64,000 bases of DNA from CAIWHR01 sp963709525 (GTDB lineage: Bacteria; Pseudomonadota; Gammaproteobacteria; Burkholderiales; Casimicrobiaceae), in contig CAVPXB010000018.1 of assembly GCA_963709525.1 (NCBI GenBank), positions 3,518 through 67,517 of the forward strand. Reading direction: 5' to 3'. A program made the translations under genes and the position numbers. A model generated the notes under the pieces. The model was not told the DNA's origin, made no database searches, and saw nothing but the letters and a program-made list of their open reading frames with translations. Positions within the stretch are counted from its first letter, which is position 1. Every line of letters starts with the position of its first letter. Of this stretch, positions 17,983-26,493 are shown one piece after another.

Positions 17983-19227
17983 TTATTTGCCGATCCAGGT
18001 GGCCGGATCCATGGCTTTGCCCTGATGGCGAATTTCAAAGTATACCCCGGGCTCTACGCTGCCGCCGGAAGAACCCGCCTGCGCGACAGCCTCGCCCTCG
18101 CCTACCGAAGCGCCCACCGTGGCGAGCAACGCATCGTTGTTGCCGTAGAGGCTCATGTAGCCGTCGCCGTGATCGACAATCAAGAGGTTGCCAAAGCCAC
18201 GCAGCCAGTCGGCATAGACGACCTGACCGGCGGCAATCGCCCGGACCTCCTGCCCGACGGCGCAGCGGATGAACCAGCCCTTCCAGGTCATCGCGCCACC
18301 ATCCCTTGGTGTCCCGAACCTGCTCGCAAGTTCCCCACGCACCGGCATCGACAGCGATCCGCGCCCTGATCCCAACCCCAACGCCTGGTTCGCGGGCGCG
18401 GCCGCCGGCAACCTTTCGTCCGTTGTGGGCTTCCCCGCGGACGGTGGCGCCTTGTGGTCGACGCCCGGCGGCTCCCGCCGGACGGGCGCGCGCGCCCGCG
18501 AAAGCTCGGTCAGGCGATCGATCAGGCGCGACAGACGCGAATCGTCGCGCTTCAATCGATCGAGTTCGCGCTGCTGGCGGCGGATGTCGCCGGCAACGCG
18601 CTGCAATACCTGCGCATGGGCGCCACGTTGCTGCTGCAGCTCGGCCCGCTGAGAGGCTTCGTCGCGCGCAAGTGCGTCCAGCCGTTCTCGTTGCGCCTGC
18701 GCTTGCGCGGCCAGCGTCTGCACCTGTAGCTGGTGGGCGCGCAGGTCCGCGATCGCTTTCGCGCGCATGTCGCCGATGGCCCGCAGGTAGTGCATCAGGC
18801 GCGCGATCTCGCCGGGATCGCGTCCCGAGAGCAGCAACTTCAATGGTTCCTGGCGGCCCCCCGTCTGCTGTTGCACGAGCAGGCGCGCGAGCAGCATCTG
18901 CTCCCCCTTCACCTGCTGCTCGAGATTTGCGCGCTCGGTGTCGAGGCCGGAGCGCGCCGCTTCGACGTCGCGGCGTTCGCGTTCGAGTTCGTGCAGTCGC
19001 CGGTTGGCTTTGGAAATCGCGAGGGCGGTGGTCTTCAGCGCATCGGCGGCATCGGCACGCGACGACTCCGAAGCGGTCAACTCGCGCTGCACCGCCTCGA
19101 CCCGCGCCTTGAGATCGCGCCGCTGCGCCTCGAGCGCCTTGGCGTCGACTGCCGGCGCCGCATCGGGCGCGCCGGTGGCCGTTCCCGCGACGGCCGCGGC
19201 GAAGAGTACGAGCGCGAGGCGGACCAC
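17983..19227 (-). CDS. envC: Murein hydrolase activator, M23 family
   Basis: 414 residues: signal peptide, a long coiled coil (ALEAQRRDLKARVEAVQREL through RDDSRLSRLIDRLTELSRA), then a C-terminal LytM/M23 domain beginning MPVRGELASRFGTPR and ending VYFEIRHQGKAMDPATW. The domain lacks the usual zinc-ligand set (GWFIRC instead of G-x-x-H), as expected for EnvC, which activates amidases rather than cutting peptidoglycan. GTG 19227 is preferred; an ATG at 19305 would translate the repeat array. The order gpmI-envC-ctpA is conserved in many betaproteobacteria. Confidence 0.87.
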   Translation of the reverse strand: MVRLALVLFAAAVAGTATGAPDAAPAVDAKALEAQRRDLKARVEAVQRELTASESSRADAADALKTTALAISKANRRLHELERERRDVEAARSGLDTERANLEQQVKGEQMLLARLLVQQQTGGRQEPLKLLLSGRDPGEIARLMHYLRAIGDMRAKAIADLRAHQLQVQTLAAQAQAQRERLDALARDEASQRAELQQQRGAHAQVLQRVAGDIRRQQRELDRLKRDDSRLSRLIDRLTELSRARAPVRREPPGVDHKAPPSAGKPTTDERLPAAAPANQALGLGSGRGSLSMPVRGELASRFGTPRDGGAMTWKGWFIRCAVGQEVRAIAAGQVVYADWLRGFGNLLIVDHGDGYMSLYGNNDALLATVGASVGEGEAVAQAGSSGGSVEPGVYFEIRHQGKAMDPATWIGK

Positions 19228-19250
19228 TATTGATCCTGCATAGTGAGGTA

Positions 19251-19423
19251 TGAAGTTCCGTTCGGGCTGAGTCCGTCGAAGCCCTTCGACAGCTTCCTTC
19301 GACAAGTGATGTATCTAGTTCCGTTCGGGCTGAGCCCGTCGAAGCCCCTTCGACTGACTCAGGACAGGCCCTTCGACTGACTCAGGACGAACGGTTCAAT
19401 GCAATTCATGCCGGATCAATGAC
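19251..19423. repeat. Composite repeat array 2
   Basis: This spacer between envC and gpmI holds two copies of TTCCGTTCGGGCTGAG followed by TCCGTCGAAGCCC variants, then CTTCGACTGACTCAGGAC units, then one copy of the GAACGGTTCAAT...GCCGGATCAAT unit seen in array 1. The units are shared with the arrays at 7.2 and 29.4 kb but differ in order and number. Confidence 0.88.
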
Positions 19424-19450
19424 CGGCGGGAAAATGGTCGCGGCACTGCG

Positions 19451-21040
19451 TCAGGCTAGGGTCACCAGCGAGCGGCCGGTCATCTCGGCGGGTTGCGGCA
19501 CGCCCATCATCGCCAGCAGCGTCGGCGCGAGGTCTTGCAGCGAACCGCCCTTGGCGATTCCGGCCGCCCGTCCAACGTAGACGACCGGAACGACGTTGAG
19601 CGTGTGCGCGGTGTGCGGCTGTCCCGTGGCGACGTCGAACATCTGCTCGGCGTTGCCGTGATCGGCGCTGATCAGGACTTCGCCGCCCGCGGCGCGGGTG
19701 GCCTCGACGACCCGTCCGATGCAGGCGTCGAGCGTCTCGACCGCGCGGGTGGCGGCATCGAGGTTGCCGGTGTGGCCGACCATGTCCCCGTTGGCATAGT
19801 TGCAGATGATCGCGTCGTAACGCCCGCTCGCGATGGCCTCCACCAGCTTGTCGGTGACCTCGACGGCGCTCATCTCGGGCTGCAGGTCGTAGGTGGCGAC
19901 CCTGGGTGATGGCACGAGGATGCGGTCTTCCCCCGGGTGCGTCGCTTCGTTGCCGCCGCTGAAGAAGTAGGTCACGTGCGCGTATTTTTCGGTCTCGGCG
20001 ATGCGCAGCTGGGTCAGGCCGAGAGACGCGACGTACTCGCCGAAACCGTTGGCCACCGACTGCGCGCCGAATGCGGTCGGCAGGTGCGCGAATTCATCGC
20101 CGTAGTTGGTGAGGCACACGTAACGCGCGAGTTGCGGGACGCGATTGCGGGGAAAGCCGGCAAAGGCGGCATCGGTGAAGGCGCGCGTGAGCTCGCGCGT
20201 GCGGTCGGCGCGGAAATTCATGAACACGATGACGTCGCCGTCCTCCACGCGGCCGGCCGTCCCGGTCGCGTCGGTCACCACGGTAGGCTGGACGAACTCG
20301 TCGTTTTCGCCGCGTGCATAGGCGGCATCCAGCGCTGCCGCTGCGGTGGCGGCCGACCAGGGCGCCCTGCCGTCGACGATCAGGTCCCACGCCTGCTGCA
20401 CGCGATCCCAGCGCTGATCGCGGTCCATCGCGAAATAGCGGCCCACCAGCGTCGCGATCCTCGCCCCCGGGTGGGCATCGCAGACGGCCTGCATGAAGGC
20501 GATCGACGGTGCGGCGCTCCTCGGCGGCGTATCGCGGCCGTCGAGAAAGGCGTGGACGTGGACGCGCGGCGCTCCGCCCTTGGCAGCCATGTCCACCATC
20601 GCCGCGAGCTGGCGCTCGTGGCTGTGGACCCCGCCCGGCGAGAGCAGGCCGAAGATGTGCAGCGTCGAGCGGTTGGCCCTGGCCGTGGCGACGGCGTCGT
20701 TCAACACCGGGTTGGCGGCGAACTCGCCGGTTTCGATCGCGTGGTCGATGCGCGTGAAGTCCTGGTAGACGACCCGTCCGGCGCCGATGTTGAGATGTCC
20801 AACCTCGGAATTGCCCATCTGGCCGGGCGGCAGGCCGACGTGAAGCTCCGAAGCGTTGATCGTCGTGTGCGGGCAGGTGGCCTGCAGCCGGTCCCAGTTG
20901 GGTTTTTGCGCCCGGGCGATGGCGTTGTCGGGGGTGTCCTCACGACAGCCGAAGCCGTCGAGGATCAGCAGGACGGCAGGGCGTACCGAGAGCCCGGAGC
21001 GGGCAAATGCAGGGCGGGAGAGGGTGTCGGTTGCAGTCAT
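19451..21040 (-). CDS. gpmI: 2,3-bisphosphoglycerate-independent phosphoglycerate mutase
   Basis: 529 residues, usual for iPGM. Interconverts 3- and 2-phosphoglycerate in glycolysis using two metal ions. The first metal-binding motif is LLILDGFGCREDTPDNAIA; the phosphoserine loop is QMGNSEVGHLNIGAGR; C-terminal ligands are in NYANGDMVGHTGN and ISADHGNAEQM. ATG 21040 (MTATDTLS) is chosen over a longer frame to 21103 because alignment begins here. The gene is divergent from the rhodanese-grxC-secB run. Confidence 0.95.
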   Translation of the reverse strand: MTATDTLSRPAFARSGLSVRPAVLLILDGFGCREDTPDNAIARAQKPNWDRLQATCPHTTINASELHVGLPPGQMGNSEVGHLNIGAGRVVYQDFTRIDHAIETGEFAANPVLNDAVATARANRSTLHIFGLLSPGGVHSHERQLAAMVDMAAKGGAPRVHVHAFLDGRDTPPRSAAPSIAFMQAVCDAHPGARIATLVGRYFAMDRDQRWDRVQQAWDLIVDGRAPWSAATAAAALDAAYARGENDEFVQPTVVTDATGTAGRVEDGDVIVFMNFRADRTRELTRAFTDAAFAGFPRNRVPQLARYVCLTNYGDEFAHLPTAFGAQSVANGFGEYVASLGLTQLRIAETEKYAHVTYFFSGGNEATHPGEDRILVPSPRVATYDLQPEMSAVEVTDKLVEAIASGRYDAIICNYANGDMVGHTGNLDAATRAVETLDACIGRVVEATRAAGGEVLISADHGNAEQMFDVATGQPHTAHTLNVVPVVYVGRAAGIAKGGSLQDLAPTLLAMMGVPQPAEMTGRSLVTLA

Positions 21041-21210
21041 GGCATGGGTGGGGCGCGAAGCCGCCAGCGGAAAGAAGGGGTCGAAGCGAAGCAGCCCGGG
21101 CACGCTGCGGCCCTCGGGCCGTCAGCAGCATCCGACCGGCGTACGCAGCCTCCGGCCTGCGCATACGCTATCATTTTACCCTTTTGCCGCCTGGCGCTTG
21201 CCGGAACCCC

Positions 21211-21621
21211 ATGACCTTCATTCAGAACAACTGGTTGCTGATCCTCGTGCTGTTTCTTTCCGGGGCGATGCTCGTGTGGCCGCTGATGCAGCGGCGCTTT
21301 TCGCCGATGAAGGACGTCGGCACCCTGAACGTCACGCACCTCATCAATACGCAGGACGCGGTGCTGCTCGACGTGCGCGAGACGAAGGAGTACGAGGGCG
21401 GCCGCCTGCCCAATGCCGTCCATATTCCGCTGTCGCAACTCGACAGCCGGGCGAACGAACTCGCGAAGCTGACATCGCATCCCGTCGTGGCCTACTGCGC
21501 CAGCGGCAACCGCAGCCGCTCGGCCGGCGCTGCGCTGGCGCGCATGGGGTTCAAGGACATCTACAATCTGCACGGCGGCTATCAGGCGTGGAAAACGGCC
21601 GGACTGCCGGTGGAGAAGTGA
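21211..21621 (+). CDS. yibN: Membrane-anchored rhodanese (YibN-like)
   Basis: 136 residues: an N-terminal helix (NNWLLILVLFLSGAMLVWPL) then a rhodanese domain with LLDVRETKEYEGGRLPNAVHIPL and an active-site cysteine in VAYCASGNRSRSA. It should transfer sulfur or bind thiols at the inner membrane face. Followed after one base by grxC, then secB and gpsA, the same order as E. coli yibN-grxC-secB-gpsA. Confidence 0.92.
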   Translation: MTFIQNNWLLILVLFLSGAMLVWPLMQRRFSPMKDVGTLNVTHLINTQDAVLLDVRETKEYEGGRLPNAVHIPLSQLDSRANELAKLTSHPVVAYCASGNRSRSAGAALARMGFKDIYNLHGGYQAWKTAGLPVEK

Positions 21622-21622
21622 C

Positions 21623-21880
21623 ATGCCCACGATCACCCTTTATGCCACCGCCGTGTGTCCCTACTGCATCCAGGCCGAGCGCCTGCTGAAGTCCAAGGGC
21701 GCGACCGACATCACCAAGATTCGCGTGGATGCCGAGCCGGGCTTGCGCGAGGCGATGATGGCGCGCACCGGACGCCGCACCGTGCCCCAGATCTACATCG
21801 GCGACGTGCACGTCGGCGGCTACGACGACCTGGTCGCGCTCGATCGCGCCGGCAAGCTCGATCCGCTGCTCGCCGCTTGA
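21623..21880 (+). CDS. grxC: Glutaredoxin 3
   Basis: 85 residues with the dithiol active site CPYC in ATAVCPYCIQAERLL, the cis-proline motif RTVPQIYIGD, and GGYDDL for glutathione binding. It reduces protein disulfides using glutathione. Length and motifs match GrxC. It starts one base after the rhodanese stop. Confidence 0.95.
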   Translation: MPTITLYATAVCPYCIQAERLLKSKGATDITKIRVDAEPGLREAMMARTGRRTVPQIYIGDVHVGGYDDLVALDRAGKLDPLLAA

Positions 21881-21921
21881 GCGCGGGCGCCGGCCATTCC
21901 GGGCCTGCCGCGGCGATGCGC

Positions 21922-21927
21922 TAAAAT
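21922..21927 (+). promoter_or_regulatory. Possible -10 box of secB
   Basis: TAAAAT lies 35 bases before the secB start in an AT-rich patch of an otherwise GC-rich spacer. The -35 candidate (TTCCGG) is weak. secB may be transcribed both from here and from grxC. Confidence 0.3.
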
Positions 21928-21962
21928 AAGCGGTTTTCTTCTCCTTTCGAAAGATATGCATC

Positions 21963-22436
21963 ATGGCCGAAGCCCAGCAACCCGCCGCGCAATCCCCCGT
22001 GTTCTCGATCGACAAGATCTACATCAAGGATCTTTCCCTCGAAAATCCCGGAGCGCCCAAGTCATTCCTCAGCCAGGAGGCGCCGCAGGTCGAAGTGGGC
22101 CTGCGCACCCGCGGCGAACAGGTCGAACCGGACATTTATGAGTGTGTGCTCACTGTCACCCTGACGGCCAAGGCGGGCGACAAGACGCTGTTTCTCGTGG
22201 AGGCTGCGCAGGCCGGGATCTTCACCATTCGCGGCGTGCCGCCGGAGCACCTGCAGGCGGTGATCGCGATCAACTGCCCGACGGTGCTGTTCCCCTACGT
22301 GCGGGAGACGTTGGCTGACGCGGTGACGCGCGCCGGCTTCCCGCCGGTGCATCTGGCGCCGATCAATTTCGAGGCGCTCTACCAGCAGCAACTGGCGCAG
22401 GCGCAGGCGCCGGTACCGCCGGCCGTCATCAACTGA
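21963..22436 (+). CDS. secB: Protein-export chaperone SecB
   Basis: 157 residues with SecB landmarks: FSIDKIYIKDLSLENPGAP near the N-terminus, PDIYECVLTVTLTAKAGDKTLFLVE and VLFPYVRETLADAVTRAGFPPVHLAPINF. SecB forms tetramers that keep precursors unfolded and deliver them to SecA. Neighbours grxC and gpsA are the expected context. Confidence 0.96.
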   Translation: MAEAQQPAAQSPVFSIDKIYIKDLSLENPGAPKSFLSQEAPQVEVGLRTRGEQVEPDIYECVLTVTLTAKAGDKTLFLVEAAQAGIFTIRGVPPEHLQAVIAINCPTVLFPYVRETLADAVTRAGFPPVHLAPINFEALYQQQLAQAQAPVPPAVIN

Positions 22437-22447
22437 CCGCCTTCGCC

Positions 22448-22940
22448 ATGCCGACGGGGTCCGCGCGCGCGCAATCGCCAGTCAGGGCGGCCCTGTGCGT
22501 GGCGGCGTTCGCGCTGGCGCCGTCGCTCGGCGTCGCCGCCGATTACCGCTCCACCGCGGAGCCGGCGACGATCCTCTACGACGCGCCGTCGGCGAAGGCA
22601 CGGCCGCTCTTCATCCTCGGCCGCGACACGCCGGTCGAGGTCATCGTACCGCTCGAAAGCTGGATCAAGGTGCGCGATGTCGGCGGCTCGATCGGCTGGG
22701 TGGAAAAAAAAGCGTTGACCGACCGCCGCATGCTGGTGGTGCGCGTGCCGTTGGCCGAGGTGCGCGCCAATCCCGACGATGCCGCTGCCGCTGGTTTTCA
22801 GGGCCGAGTTGCAAGTCCTGCTGGAAGCGGCCGAAGCGGCGACGTCGGCGGCCACGACCGCGGCGCCGGGCTGGATCAAGGTCCGCCACCGCGATGGCCA
22901 GGTGGGCTACGTGCGCGTCGGCCAGGTCTTCGGCCTCTGA
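22448..22940 (+). CDS. Exported SH3-domain protein, frame broken near 22785
   Basis: A signal peptide is followed by an SH3-like domain (ATILYDAPSAKARPLFILGRDTPVEV, WIKVRDVGGSIGWVEKK). At about 22780-22790 the frame must shift: the continuation PLPLVFRAELQVLLEAAEAA and GWIKVRHRDGQVGYVRVGQV ends at a TGA at 22938-22940. The second half looks like a second SH3 repeat. Located between secB and gpsA, where such a protein is common in betaproteobacteria. Confidence 0.8.
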
Positions 22941-23027
22941 CCGCAGGTTTCCCGCTCTGCAGACCGGCGACGCAGCCGAACCCTCGCCCGATCTCCGCCG
23001 CCGCCCCGGCAATCGCCCGGTCCAGAC

Positions 23028-24035
23028 ATGAAACCCCTGATCGCCATGCTCGGTGCCGGTGCCTGGGGGACGGCGCTGGCGCTGCACCTGACACGGCAGG
23101 ATCGTGCGCGAGTCGTGCTGTGGGCGCGGGACGCGTCGCAGGCCCGGGCGATTGCCTCGGCGCGGGTCAACGCGCGCTATCTGCCCGGGATCGCGTTGCC
23201 GGAGGCGCTGGTGGTGACGGCGGATCTCGCCGACGCGCGCGCCGCCGAGTTCCTGATCGCGGCGTGCCCGGTCGCCGCGTTGCCCGAACTGGTCGCGTCG
23301 CTCGCCGCGGCGTCGTTGCGCGCGCCGCTCGTCTGGCTGTCGAAGGGCTTCCTCGCCGCACCGGCGCTTCCCGGCGCGGTGGGCTTGCCGCATCAGGTCA
23401 TGGCCGGGCTCTGGCCGGCGGCCGTGGGCGTCATCTCCGGTCCGAGTTTCGCCGAGGAAGTGGCCCGGGGATTGCCAACGGCGGTTGCCGTGGCCGCCAC
23501 CGATCCCCGGCTCGCCAGCGCGGTCGCCGAGGCGTTGCGGGGCGGTGCGCTGCGCGCCTACGAGAGCGACGACATTGCCGGCGTCGAAGTGGGCGGAGCG
23601 GTCAAGAACGTGCTGGCCATCGCCGCCGGAATCAGCGACGGTCTGGGGTTCGGCAACAATGCGCGCGCCGCGTTGATCACCCGGGGCCTCGCCGAGACCG
23701 GCAGGCTGCTGCAGGCGCTGGGGGGGCAGCGCGAGACGCTGATGGGCCTCGCCGGGCTGGGCGACCTCGTGCTCACCTGCACCGGGGACCTGTCGCGCAA
23801 CCGCCGCGTGGGACTCGCGCTGGCGGACGGGCGGCAATTGCCGGACATACTGCGCGACATCGGGCACGTCGCCGAGGGCGTCATGGCGGCGGTGATGGTG
23901 CGCGGTCTCGCCCGCCACCATGCGCTGGACATGCCGATCTGCGATGCCGTCCATCGCACTTTGTACGCGGGACTCTCGCCGAGGGAGGCCGTCGTCGAAC
24001 TGCTCCGGCGCGAGCCGCGGCCGGAAGGTCTCTAA
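23028..24035 (+). CDS. gpsA: Glycerol-3-phosphate dehydrogenase [NAD(P)+]
   Basis: 335 residues. Reduces dihydroxyacetone phosphate to glycerol-3-phosphate for phospholipid synthesis. The Rossmann motif MLGAGAWGTALALHL is at the N-terminus; VISGPSFAEEVARG and the catalytic-lysine region GVEVGGAVKNVLAIAAG, with NNARAALITRGLAE, are intact. The start follows an intergenic stretch with no strong ribosome site. Confidence 0.96.
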   Translation: MKPLIAMLGAGAWGTALALHLTRQDRARVVLWARDASQARAIASARVNARYLPGIALPEALVVTADLADARAAEFLIAACPVAALPELVASLAAASLRAPLVWLSKGFLAAPALPGAVGLPHQVMAGLWPAAVGVISGPSFAEEVARGLPTAVAVAATDPRLASAVAEALRGGALRAYESDDIAGVEVGGAVKNVLAIAAGISDGLGFGNNARAALITRGLAETGRLLQALGGQRETLMGLAGLGDLVLTCTGDLSRNRRVGLALADGRQLPDILRDIGHVAEGVMAAVMVRGLARHHALDMPICDAVHRTLYAGLSPREAVVELLRREPRPEGL

Positions 24036-24053
24036 GCCGGGGTCAGAGCCGAT

Positions 24054-24551
24054 TCAGACCGCGCCCGGAAACCCGGTCTGCCGCCAGGCTTCGAAGACCG
24101 CGATCGCGACGGCGTTCGACAGGTTGATGCTGCGCACTTCGGGGCGCATCGGTATGCGCAGTCGATGCTCGTCCGCAAAGCCGGCGAGCAATGCGTCCGA
24201 CAAGCCCGCGGTTTCGCGCCCGAACACCAGCACGTCTCCGGCCTCGAAGCGCGCATCGTAGAGCGAGCGCGTCGCCCCGGTCGTGAACGCGAACCAGCGG
24301 CGCGTGTGGACGGCATCGAGTCGGGCCCGGCAGGCAGCGAAATCGGCGTGCACCTGGACGCGCGCGTACTCGTGATAGTCGAGCCCGGCGCGCTTCAACT
24401 CGCGATCGTCCATCCGGAACCCCAGCGGTTCGACGAGATGCAGTTCGACGCCCGCATTGGCGGTGAGGCGGATCACGTTGCCGGTGTTGGGCGGAATCTC
24501 GGGCTGGACGAGCACGACGGCAAAGGGCATCGGTGAAATCGGTGCGGCCAT
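24054..24551 (-). CDS. trmL: tRNA (cytidine(34)-2'-O)-methyltransferase
   Basis: 165 residues of the SPOUT family: VLVQPEIPPNTGNVIRLTANAG at the N-terminus, LVFGRETAGLSDALL and RSINLSNAVAIAVFEAWRQ forming the knotted SAM site. It methylates the wobble base of specific tRNA-Leu isoacceptors. ATG 24551 is taken; ATG 24530 is possible. It lies 11 bases after comF and is convergent with gpsA. Confidence 0.93.
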   Translation of the reverse strand: MAAPISPMPFAVVLVQPEIPPNTGNVIRLTANAGVELHLVEPLGFRMDDRELKRAGLDYHEYARVQVHADFAACRARLDAVHTRRWFAFTTGATRSLYDARFEAGDVLVFGRETAGLSDALLAGFADEHRLRIPMRPEVRSINLSNAVAIAVFEAWRQTGFPGAV

Positions 24552-24562
24552 GGCCGATGTTC

Positions 24563-25357
24563 TCACGCCTGGCCCGGCGGCAGCGTGCGTGCGACGACCC
24601 AGCACTCCACCCGCGCGGCGCCGGCCCTTTTCAGCACCCGCGCGGCGTCCGCGAGCGTGGCGCCGGTAGTCATGACGTCGTCGATCAGCGCGTAGTGCCC
24701 GCCTTCGACGCTGCCGCAGGCGGCAAACACTCCCCGGACGTTCTTGCGCCGCTGCGCCCAGGGCAGGCCCGCTTGCGGCGGCCGTGCATGCGGGCGCTCG
24801 ATGACGCTCGCCAACGTGAGGTCCAGCATGGGCGCGAGACGGGAGGCGATCTCCCGCGCCTGGTTGAAGCCGCGCTCGCGCTGACGGGCCGGCGCCAGCG
24901 GCAAGGGCACGATCGCGGGCGCGGCGCATTCGAATGCACGCGAGCGCAACGCGGGCGCCAACTGCGCTGCCAGCGACAGGGCGGCCCATTCGGCAAGCGC
25001 CAGGCGGCCGCGGTACTTCAGCGCCTGCAACAGGCGATCGACGGGAAACGCATAGGCATACGCCGCCAGCGCAGCGTCGAAGGGCGGCGGGTGCGCGAGG
25101 CAGGCGCCGCAAACCATGCCTGCTGCCGACGGCAGCGCGCAGCGGGGACAGGCGTCGACAACGCGCGGCAGCGCCCGCATGCAGGCGGCGCAGACCAGTT
25201 GATCGTGCGCGGGGGCCGCGCAGAGTTCGCAATGCTGCGGCAGCAGGAGGCGAGCGCGCCGCGCGATGGCTCGCGCCAGCAGGTGCAGCCGGCGGCGCGT
25301 CTGGCTGTCAAATGTCGTGGCGCCCGAATTTGACAATGGATGACCCTCCCTCGACAC
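24563..25357 (-). CDS. comF: ComF-family phosphoribosyltransferase-like protein
   Basis: 264 residues. Two zinc-ribbon cysteine pairs (CELC...CAAC and CPRC...CGAC) precede a phosphoribosyltransferase domain with RERGFNQAREIAS and the PRPP loop YALIDDVMTTGATL. ComF proteins support DNA uptake in competent bacteria; the exact activity is not established. The GTG at 25357 is uncertain; a slightly shorter protein is possible. It is divergent from bioB. Confidence 0.88.
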   Translation of the reverse strand: MSREGHPLSNSGATTFDSQTRRRLHLLARAIARRARLLLPQHCELCAAPAHDQLVCAACMRALPRVVDACPRCALPSAAGMVCGACLAHPPPFDAALAAYAYAFPVDRLLQALKYRGRLALAEWAALSLAAQLAPALRSRAFECAAPAIVPLPLAPARQRERGFNQAREIASRLAPMLDLTLASVIERPHARPPQAGLPWAQRRKNVRGVFAACGSVEGGHYALIDDVMTTGATLADAARVLKRAGAARVECWVVARTLPPGQA

Positions 25358-25419
25358 TGCGCGGCAACATTTCCCCGGGCATTGATTTCATCGCCAAACT
25401 ACCGCAGGACGCTCGCTCC

Positions 25420-26436
25420 ATGCCATCCGCCGAACACATGATCCCGATCCGCGAGTCCGTTGCGCAGCCGGCGCGCGCAGCCCCCATCGCCAGGCCGCGC
25501 TGGTCCGTCGCCGAAGTCGCGGACCTCTTTGCGCTGCCGTTTTCCGATCTCGTCTATCGCGCGCAGCAGGTGCACCGCGAGCACCACGCGCCCAACACCG
25601 TCCAACTGTCGACGTTGCTGTCGATCAAGACCGGCGGCTGCTCCGAGGATTGCGGTTACTGCGCGCAATCCAAGCGCCACGGCACCGGGGTCGAGGAAAC
25701 GCCGTTGCTCGACGTCGACACCGTCGTTGCGTCGGCGCGGGCCGCGAAGGAACACGGAGCGTCGCGCTTCTGCATGGGCGCCGCGTGGCGCGGACCCAGG
25801 CAACGCGATCTCGAACCGGTGCTGGAAATGGTGCGCGAGGTGAAGGCGCTGGGACTCGAAACCTGTTGCACGCTGGGCATGCTGAAGGAAGGCCAGGCGG
25901 AGCAGCTGAAGGATGCCGGGCTCGACTACTACAACCACAACCTGGACACCGCGCCGGAATTCTACGGCGAGGTGATCACGACGCGCGATTATCAGGCGCG
26001 GCTGGACACACTGGAACGCGTGCGCAATGCGGGCCTCAACGTCTGCTGCGGCGGCATCGTCGGCATGGGCGAATCGCGCTTGCAGCGGGCGGCGCTGGTG
26101 GCCGAGCTGGCCAACATGGATCCGTACCCCGAGTCGGTGCCGATCAATTACCTGGTGCAGGTCGAGGGCACGCCGTTGCACGATCGTTTCGCCGGAGCGC
26201 CGATGCTCGATCCCTTCGAATTCGTGCGCACGATCGCCGTCGCGCGCATCACCATGCCCAAGGCAATGGTGCGGCTGTCGGCCGGCCGGCAGGCGCTGGG
26301 GGAGGCCGGACAGGCGCTGAGTTTCCTCGCCGGGGCGAATTCGATCTTCTACGGCGAGCGACTGCTCACCACCGGCAATCCCGACGTCGCCGCGGACCAG
26401 GCGTTGTTTGCGACGCTGGGCATCGTTCCCGCCTGA
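25420..26436 (+). CDS. bioB: Biotin synthase
   Basis: 338 residues of the radical-SAM family. The 4Fe-4S cluster motif is GGCSEDCGYCAQS, and cysteines for the auxiliary 2Fe-2S cluster appear in ETCCTLGML and GLNVCCGGIVGMGE; the ligand Arg region is MVRLSAGRQ. It inserts sulfur into dethiobiotin. ATG 25420 is used; 25438 is an alternative. First gene of a biotin cluster. Confidence 0.96.
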   Translation: MPSAEHMIPIRESVAQPARAAPIARPRWSVAEVADLFALPFSDLVYRAQQVHREHHAPNTVQLSTLLSIKTGGCSEDCGYCAQSKRHGTGVEETPLLDVDTVVASARAAKEHGASRFCMGAAWRGPRQRDLEPVLEMVREVKALGLETCCTLGMLKEGQAEQLKDAGLDYYNHNLDTAPEFYGEVITTRDYQARLDTLERVRNAGLNVCCGGIVGMGESRLQRAALVAELANMDPYPESVPINYLVQVEGTPLHDRFAGAPMLDPFEFVRTIAVARITMPKAMVRLSAGRQALGEAGQALSFLAGANSIFYGERLLTTGNPDVAADQALFATLGIVPA

Positions 26437-26493
26437 CGCGTGCGTGACGTCGATCATCGCCTCCGGCAAGAATCGGCCTGAAGGCGGTCGTTC

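Noticed and set aside
19227..19305. Longer envC start at ATG 19305
   Set aside because: The extra residues are a translation of the repeat array, and the signal peptide starts at the GTG at 19227.
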